Part shown: one piece after another, positions 6,853 to 10,997 of the stretch
Layout of the letters: every line of letters begins with the position of its first letter
Numbering within the stretch: the first letter of the stretch is position 1
Source of the DNA: Chitinophagaceae bacterium
GTDB taxonomy: Bacteria; Bacteroidota; Bacteroidia; Chitinophagales; Chitinophagaceae
Length of the DNA stretch: 10,997 nt
NCBI GenBank assembly: GCA_017882205.1
Contig: JADGPY010000269.1
Location: 1-10,997, forward strand
Direction of reading: 5' to 3'
Notes under the pieces: generated by a model
Database searches by the model: none
The model's input: only the letters and a program-made list of their open reading frames with translations
What the model was told of the DNA's origin: nothing
Made by a program: the position numbers and the translations under genes

Positions 6853-6973
6853 TACTTTAGGGTTGAAAATCTCGTTTCGCTAGAAGCGAGAGAACTTACG
6901 GTTTGAAGGGTTAAAGGCTAAAACGGGCCGGCATTGATGTAATCGATCATGCCGGCATTTTTGTTTCTCGCTT
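6853..6973 (+). ncRNA. Candidate structured small RNA or attenuated leader
   Basis: This is the gene-free gap between divergent genes (6697-7075). It begins with a TACTTTAG -7-like box (6853-6860, one mismatch). A hairpin follows: CTCGTTTC (6871-6878), loop GCTA, GAAGCGAG (6883-6890). After a spacer comes a strong GC-rich intrinsic terminator (6927-6962). GAAGCGAGA (6883-6891) can also pair perfectly with TCTCGCTTC (6965-6973), just beyond the terminator, so two exclusive folds are possible. A transcript of about 100 nt ending at 6962 would be a free-standing small RNA. Alternatively it is a leader controlling the gene at 7076. I recognise no known RNA family (not tmRNA, SRP RNA, RNase P RNA or a familiar riboswitch). 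No -33 box is evident. Confidence 0.35.
6927..6962 (+). terminator. Intrinsic terminator
   Basis: GCCGGCATTGAT (6927-6938) pairs with ATCATGCCGGC (6946-6956): 8 continuous base pairs, mostly GC, then a single-base bulge and three more pairs. The 7-nt loop is followed at once by ATTTTTG. The T run is on the + strand. The minus strand has only a poor CCCGTTTTAG tail, so termination is + oriented. No + strand protein gene lies directly upstream, which is why a small RNA or leader is suspected. Confidence 0.6.
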
Positions 6974-7050
6974 CAATTGAAAGGGGTTGTCACGGAAGGC
7001 ACGAAATTGATTGTTTTCCCGAGAAGCAAGAAATATAGAGAAAATTAGAT

Positions 7051-7058
7051 TAACTTTA
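7051..7058 (+). promoter_or_regulatory. Possible -7 element for the small basic protein gene
   Basis: TAACTTTA differs at one position from TAnnTTTG and lies 17 bp before the ATG at 7076, giving a leader of about 10-12 nt. No TTTG is found at the right -33 distance; the nearest TTG, at 7011-7013, is too far. This is a weak call. Confidence 0.22.
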
Positions 7059-7075
7059 ATTAACTGTGCTAATAT

Positions 7076-7366
7076 ATGAAGCAAAAAATACTTACTCTCA
7101 CGTTGATCTTCGGATGTTTCATGATGGTTTCCTTAGGGCAATCTATAAAAGAAAAGGCTGACCAAAAAGCCAAAGATCCTGCTACCAGGGAAAATGCAGC
7201 TAAGGCTGATGTTATCATACAGCAAAGAACCATTACTCCTCCTTCTTCCGGTCAACAAATTGAACGTCAGGAAAGGCGATCTTCCCGGCTCCAACAAAAA
7301 ATGGCAAGGCGCAAAAGATTAAGACGTAGTTTTCATGGCAGACATAGTTTGATGAAAAGGAGGTAG
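7076..7366 (+). CDS. Small arginine-rich secreted protein, unknown function
   Basis: A 96-aa protein with a clear signal peptide (MKQKILTLTLIFGCFMMVSLG, cleaved before Q22). The mature part of ~75 residues has about 22 Lys/Arg against 7 Asp/Glu, a net charge near +15. It splits into a Lys/Ala/Asp-rich helical-looking half (IKEKADQKAKDPATRENAAK), a TPPSSGQQ linker, and a highly basic tail (RQERRSSRLQQKMARRKRLR followed by RSFHGRHSLMKRR). No cysteine remains after cleavage and no enzymatic motif is seen. I do not recognise the family. The export signal argues it is a real gene. Plausible roles are binding of polyanions such as surface polysaccharide, LPS or extracellular DNA, but this is inference from charge alone. 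It stands alone and converges with the minus-strand gene at 7384, 17 bp away. Confidence 0.6.
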   Translation: MKQKILTLTLIFGCFMMVSLGQSIKEKADQKAKDPATRENAAKADVIIQQRTITPPSSGQQIERQERRSSRLQQKMARRKRLRRSFHGRHSLMKRR

Positions 7367-7383
7367 GTAACTGCCTGTCAAGC

Positions 7384-8739
7384 TCAATAGATAATCTTGC
7401 TAAACGGAACTCCCACCGTTAATCCAATTGAAGTTTTAGCAAATATTTTTTTACCCGGTATTACGATATTACTCAAATCAAAATAATGTACCTGGAATTC
7501 GAAATTTACAGATGGATTGGCATGCTTATCAATTAAAACAATGGGAACTCCCAAAGTGCCATTTAGTGCCTGGTAGGTCCCAAAGTTTTTTTCTATAGTC
7601 AACGCGATTCCAAAATGCCAGTCGGTTGGTACATACACAATTTTTCCTTTTAAAAGGGGAGTTACGAAAGTGGAATAGGATCCAATGTAGACATCGTTAG
7701 AATTTAACTTTGCTACGTTAATGGTGTCGGCTCCGCCAAGGATTTTATATGCCCCAACGCTAACTTCATTTAAAGCGTGACTTTCTTTGGAGTTATTCCA
7801 AAATGCTTGTCCGCTAAGGGTAATAAACAACCTGCCGAACTTTGTGCTTTCCCAGAAATGAGTATGACTGAGTGTTATGCCCAAAGGATAAGCATGTTTT
7901 TGATTAAATGATGTAGTCAGTGATTTGGCAACATTAAATCTCTCAAGAATTAAGGGTATATAACCACTAATACTTGTCCACGATGTGCTAATGCATTTAT
8001 AGTCGTTGGTGGTAAGCAACGTCTGGGCTTGCATATCCGCATACTTCCTGGTGTATTCATCTTTAAGGTTTGCATAAAAATTCTCACGTGCTTTTACTTT
8101 TACCGTATTTAAATCCTGGCCCGGGACATCATTTGCTGAATCAATAAGGTTTAAAGCGACTTCAAAATCCGCTGCTTTTTCGTTGATCTCAAGTTCCAGG
8201 GTATGTAATATTCCAGCTCTTAATGCATCCATAACCAATTTCTGGCCTTTTGGAGCGATTGTGCCATCTGGCTGTTTTTGACCGCACTTTTCGAAATGTG
8301 TAGTTGCCTTTGCTATCCATGTTTGTCTGATGGTAAACCCAAAATCGTTAGTGTACTTTTTTCCGTCAAAAGCCGCTGCAAAACCATCAGCAATATTTGC
8401 TTTAACCCCAACTACCATAAATCCTCGCACTTGTTCATCAATCCCTGTGGCCTGGAATAAGCTGTGGTTAACAGTTAACAATCCATCCGCAGCATCCATG
8501 GTAATATTATTTTTATAAAAGGAGAGATCATTTCCTTCAGAAAGATAGCTTCCTATTTTGCCAGCGAGAAATAAATTCAACCCCCTGTTCGAAATTATAT
8601 TGCCGTATCCCTTATTGCAGGGGACATTAGAAACGGTGGTATTAATGGTTTTTAATTCGGTAATGATATTAGCAGGGATTTGTGCCTTCAACAATAGTGG
8701 TATAAAACAGCAGTGTGCCAATAATAATAAATAGCGCAT
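7384..8739 (-). CDS. Exported protein of unknown function, possible beta-barrel C-terminus
   Basis: A 451-aa protein with a signal peptide (MRYLLLLAHCCFIPLLLKA, cleaved before Q20), so it is exported. Residues about 20-145 contain glycine- and aromatic-rich strands. A helical stretch follows (about 165-240, with KAREN..ANLKDEYTRKYADMQ). The C-terminal ~190 residues are alternating hydrophobic/polar strands (LGITLSHTHF, GRLFITLSGQAFW, WHFGIALTIEKNFG, VNFEFQVHYFDLS, KTSIGLTVGVPFSKIIY), ending in an aromatic residue as many outer-membrane barrels do. I do not recognise a named family. The gene follows the FAD-oxidase gene by 25 bp on the same strand and is probably co-transcribed, so it may be its surface or periplasmic partner. 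No terminator is visible in the 17 bp before the converging neighbour. Confidence 0.75.
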   Translation of the reverse strand: MRYLLLLAHCCFIPLLLKAQIPANIITELKTINTTVSNVPCNKGYGNIISNRGLNLFLAGKIGSYLSEGNDLSFYKNNITMDAADGLLTVNHSLFQATGIDEQVRGFMVVGVKANIADGFAAAFDGKKYTNDFGFTIRQTWIAKATTHFEKCGQKQPDGTIAPKGQKLVMDALRAGILHTLELEINEKAADFEVALNLIDSANDVPGQDLNTVKVKARENFYANLKDEYTRKYADMQAQTLLTTNDYKCISTSWTSISGYIPLILERFNVAKSLTTSFNQKHAYPLGITLSHTHFWESTKFGRLFITLSGQAFWNNSKESHALNEVSVGAYKILGGADTINVAKLNSNDVYIGSYSTFVTPLLKGKIVYVPTDWHFGIALTIEKNFGTYQALNGTLGVPIVLIDKHANPSVNFEFQVHYFDLSNIVIPGKKIFAKTSIGLTVGVPFSKIIY

Positions 8740-8764
8740 TTAGGGGGTGTTTTAGGTAAATATG

Positions 8765-10276
8765 TCATAACAGTTTATCCAAACCCCATTGTTGCAATAA
8801 GGGGTTGGTAAAAACTTTAAGAGTGTCTTTATCCAATAATTTATTTCTTGAAGCGATCCAGGTATCAGCGTCTTTGCCATACATCTTTTGGATCCGATTA
8901 TAATCCAATTCATTCATTTTCCCCCAATGAAAAGTAAAAGGTATGTTTTCCTTGTCGAGCCTTGTCCAAACTGCTGTATAAAATGCTTTCGTTTTTTCCG
9001 ATGAGGCTGCATCAAGTTCAAGAATACAGGTGTAATCAAACCTTGTGAATGCCAGTTTTGCTCTCGATTTTTTAATGAACCTGTAAGCAAACAAACCAAC
9101 AAAGGGACCATTGGATTTATTGATCTCCAACAAAATGTCTGTTACCCTGTTCACATATGTAATTGGTATCCCAATAGCAGCGCTCAATAGTTTTCCATAA
9201 AGGGTGGTATTATCAAATATTTCTCCCAGAGTACCAAACACCTTTTCATAAGGAGTGAATGCACCAGCGACTAATTTGTTGACAAGGCCAGGTACAATGG
9301 TTGGTAAGGCATCAGTCAACTTTCCAACAAATACTGCTGCATCATCACCCGGGCCAACACCATCGGGATTGTCCACCGGGCGCTGGTAATCATTGCGATA
9401 AGGGCGTTTATACATTGTTGTTACATAGGCACCCCCTGCTAAATCATAAGGATTGATATTAACAGAGAAATGATAGGGTCTTTCGTTACCGCAGGGAAGT
9501 TTTGCCTTACTAAAATCCAGTGTGGTCATTAAATTTTTGAGCGCATCATCATAAGGCATTCTGCGCAAATAGCACTCCAGGAGGAAAAGGTCCTCTGTTT
9601 CTATCATTACTCCATGTATAATACCAAAGCTGCCCATGCTAACGAGGGCTGAGTTGAAGAGGTCATCATCTTGTACAAGTTCTGTCTGTAGATTTTGAAT
9701 AAAGGCTGCAGATGCAATTGGTGTAGACTTTCTCTCCAGCCAAATATGCCTGGTAGGGCTTACGATGATGTGTAAGCCTACCACAAATTCCTGTGCTGGT
9801 CCAAAATCAAATGCAGATCCATGAGCACCGGTAGCAATCAAACCTGCAATGGTTTGTCCATTGCTGGCTCCTGAGGTCTTTAAAGAAAGATTTTTATTAC
9901 GCAAGTACCTTCCCAGCTCCCATACAGCATTACCACATTGGGCGAAAAAGAGCTTACTAATATCTCCTTTGTAGGCAGGGTTAACACTGTCTTTTGAAAT
10001 ATCAAAGATTGTATTCAATGGTTTTGTATCGAACATCAATCCTCCCTGCGCAGTAGCAATCTTCATCCATGACCAGCCGGCTCCTAATGCACGGAGTGGT
10101 AATTTGGATTGAATAGCTTCACTTATCAGATTTTGCAATCCTTTGGTTGCATCATTATAACCACCCAGGGGATCAAGAGATGGTTCATTCCCTAACTCGT
10201 AGAGGTTATGTATGTTTTCAATAAATGTTTCATGCTTGTTCTGCCAGTTAGTGGCACCTGTTTTAAATATTTTCAT
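8765..10276 (-). CDS. FAD-linked oxidase (VAO/PCMH superfamily, ALO-like)
   Basis: A 503-aa flavoprotein. The N-terminal PCMH-type FAD-binding domain spans about 40-230. LPLRALGAGWSW (59-70) is the pyrophosphate-loop segment. KTSGASNGQTIAGLIATGAHG (133-153) is the classic 'TIAG.i.TG.HG' FAD signature, and LVSMGSFGIIHGVMIET (211-227) closes the domain. The C-terminal half serves as the substrate domain and holds HWGK (450-453), as in the D-arabinono-1,4-lactone/L-gulonolactone oxidase group. Where covalent members have GSGHS, this protein reads GAGWS (65-69), so the usual histidine for flavin attachment is a tryptophan and the flavin is probably non-covalent. No signal peptide is seen, so it is probably cytoplasmic. 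Such enzymes oxidise sugar lactones, alditols or sterols; the substrate here is unknown. It lies 11 bp after the Bor-like lipoprotein gene and 25 bp before the exported-protein gene. Confidence 0.85.
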   Translation of the reverse strand: MKIFKTGATNWQNKHETFIENIHNLYELGNEPSLDPLGGYNDATKGLQNLISEAIQSKLPLRALGAGWSWMKIATAQGGLMFDTKPLNTIFDISKDSVNPAYKGDISKLFFAQCGNAVWELGRYLRNKNLSLKTSGASNGQTIAGLIATGAHGSAFDFGPAQEFVVGLHIIVSPTRHIWLERKSTPIASAAFIQNLQTELVQDDDLFNSALVSMGSFGIIHGVMIETEDLFLLECYLRRMPYDDALKNLMTTLDFSKAKLPCGNERPYHFSVNINPYDLAGGAYVTTMYKRPYRNDYQRPVDNPDGVGPGDDAAVFVGKLTDALPTIVPGLVNKLVAGAFTPYEKVFGTLGEIFDNTTLYGKLLSAAIGIPITYVNRVTDILLEINKSNGPFVGLFAYRFIKKSRAKLAFTRFDYTCILELDAASSEKTKAFYTAVWTRLDKENIPFTFHWGKMNELDYNRIQKMYGKDADTWIASRNKLLDKDTLKVFTNPLLQQWGLDKLL

Positions 10277-10287
10277 GGCTTATTGAT

Positions 10288-10638
10288 TTATAAATGCCCA
10301 ATTTTTTGACAAGGTTTACTGCATCGGTAATCGATCTTCATGGGACACCAAATGCCGAGGGTTGCTACAGTGATCAATGCATAGCCAAGGTTTGTTCTTA
10401 CTCTGACCACTGACATGCCATTGATGTCAAGTGAATCACAAATGGGAGTTTTGATACCTTCTTTTGGGCTTTGTAAAAGCCCCCAGAAAAAAGAGTTGGC
10501 ATTCACTGTGGTTACTTCTGTGCCTGCCTGGGCGTGTGTCTGCACGCGATATGTATAGCAGCTACTGCAAATCATTGTTAGCCCTACACCAAATACCAGT
10601 ATAAGATGTTTATATCTCTGTAATAAATTAAGTTGCAT
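10288..10638 (-). CDS. Bor/Iss-like lipoprotein
   Basis: A 116-aa small lipoprotein. Residues 1-26 form a signal peptide ending ICSSC, with C27 the likely lipidated cysteine; the lipobox is loose, as is common in Bacteroidota. About residues 48-107 resemble the lambda Bor/Iss family (PF06291-like). SFFWGLLQ corresponds to Bor 'HFFVSGIGQ'. C67 in TPICDS matches Bor 'AAKICGG'. The run VRTNLGYALITVATLGIWCP then IDYRC (C106) matches Bor '...LLGFITLGIYTPLEARVYC'. This comparison is from memory. Bor and Iss are outer-membrane lipoproteins that give serum resistance in enterobacteria; the role in a Bacteroidota is unknown. It is the first gene of the probable three-gene minus-strand operon. C24 and C98 are additional cysteines. 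Confidence 0.7.
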   Translation of the reverse strand: MQLNLLQRYKHLILVFGVGLTMICSSCYTYRVQTHAQAGTEVTTVNANSFFWGLLQSPKEGIKTPICDSLDINGMSVVRVRTNLGYALITVATLGIWCPMKIDYRCSKPCQKIGHL

Positions 10639-10717
10639 ACCATTTATTTAAAAGGTTATTAATTCGTAAAAAACTGTTCGGGAGTGTTTATTCAGAAGTT
10701 GAGCGGGAATATGGATA

Positions 10718-10748
10718 TAAATGTAAATATAATTTTCGCGTTGTGCAA
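10718..10748 (-). promoter_or_regulatory. Candidate promoter for the Bor-like/FAD-oxidase operon
   Basis: On the minus strand, TTG (10748-10746) is followed after 20 bp by TACATTTA (10725-10718), one mismatch from the -7 consensus TAnnTTTG. Spacing is within the usual 17-23 bp. Transcription would start near 10712, giving a leader of roughly 70 nt before the ATG at 10638. Confidence 0.38.
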
Positions 10749-10784
10749 CCCCTTAAGGCTAAAGGCTAGGGTTTGTGGCACGCC

Positions 10785-10808
10785 AATTGCCAATATAAGT
10801 TAGCAATT
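10785..10808. repeat. Small inverted repeat in the right intergenic region
   Basis: AATTGC (10785-10790) is repeated inverted as GCAATT (10803-10808) around a 12-bp centre. Just upstream are a perfect CCTTAAGG palindrome (10751-10758) and two tandem AAGGCTA copies (10755-10761 and 10762-10768). There is no T run, so this is not a terminator. It lies in a gene-free stretch (10639-10997) that otherwise holds only the promoter candidate and two repeat patches. A regulator-binding site is possible but unsupported. Confidence 0.3.
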
Positions 10809-10873
10809 ATCCCTTTACCTTCGAAACCTCATTGAAATGTATACCAGTAAGCCGCTTTAAATCCATGCATAAT

Positions 10874-10960
10874 TTGTCTGAACCTTGATTCGCCTGATTT
10901 GAGGATTGTCATGATTTGATTATTTAGCCATGAAATCATTTAATCCTTTAATCATGGTCT
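10874..10960 (-). repeat. 43-bp-family interspersed repeat, right copy (inverted)
   Basis: The reverse complement of 10874-10893 is identical over 20 bp to 127-146, and 10885-10914 aligns with the next unit of the left copy. The following part (10911-10956) contains the inverted repeats ATGATTT/AAATCAT (10911-10917 with 10933-10939) and CATGA/TCATG (10929-10933 with 10952-10956), so it can form hairpins. It is non-coding and AT-rich. Confidence 0.75.
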
Positions 10961-10970
10961 TTTTTGAATT

Positions 10971-10997
10971 ACGGAGACACAGAAACACAGAGACACA
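10971..10997. repeat. Short-unit repeat patch (ACACAGAG type), cut by the window end
   Basis: ACGGAGACACAGAAACACAG and the bases after it are built of ACACAGA-like units with a period of about 8-9 bp. It resembles the patches at 2432-2479 and 1-65. It continues beyond the window. Confidence 0.6.

Noticed and set aside
10288..10638. Bor-like gene as evidence of a prophage remnant
   Set aside because: No integrase, capsid, lysis or att-like sequence is visible nearby, and the gene appears to belong to an operon with a metabolic enzyme.

Overview
This AT-rich window looks chromosomal and comes from a Bacteroidota bacterium, most likely in or near the Chitinophagaceae/Sphingobacteriales. Four lines of evidence point there. 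Several signal peptides end just before a glutamine (ASA|Q, GFS|Q, LKA|Q, SLG|Q). One gene encodes a carboxypeptidase-regulatory-domain plus plug plus OMP beta-barrel receptor typical of the phylum. Sites resembling the TAnnTTTG -7 promoter element precede genes. The intergenic repeats are of the 'ACACGAAG/ACACAGAG' type that I associate with these genomes. No tRNA, rRNA, CRISPR array, transposase, integrase or recognisable defence operon is visible.

Left part (1-2592): a near-perfect palindromic repeat (1-65) is followed by a 22-codon remnant of a VOC/glyoxalase-family gene (88-156). That remnant runs straight into a 43-bp-period repeat (127-181). The repeat abuts a FUSC/YccS-type membrane protein gene (197-2419), whose real start is unclear because an open frame runs back through the repeat. 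A further short-repeat patch (2432-2479) and a good promoter precede the next gene.

Middle (2593-6696): a TonB-receptor-like outer-membrane protein with an unusually good Shine-Dalgarno sequence is on the + strand. It converges on two overlapping minus-strand PAP2-family phosphatase genes. One has six membrane spans; the other has a signal peptide. They probably act on lipid or lipid-linked phosphates in the envelope.

Right part (6697-10997): a structured intergenic segment with an intrinsic terminator (6853-6973) could be a small RNA or an attenuated leader. It precedes a tiny, arginine-rich secreted protein (7076-7366). Converging on it is a likely three-gene minus-strand operon. Its order is a Bor/Iss-like lipoprotein (10638-10288), an FAD-linked oxidase with an ALO-like C-terminal motif but no flavin-attachment histidine (10276-8765), and an unrecognised exported protein (8739-7384). 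The last ~360 bp hold a candidate promoter, a second copy of the 43-bp repeat in inverted orientation, and another short-repeat patch. The repeats therefore bracket the whole window.

Most genes are envelope-related (inner-membrane transporter-like, outer-membrane receptor, lipid phosphatases, lipoprotein, exported proteins). I see no single new multi-gene system. The best leads are the repeat-driven gene truncation at the left end, the structured RNA candidate, and the Bor-like/FAD-oxidase/exported-protein operon.
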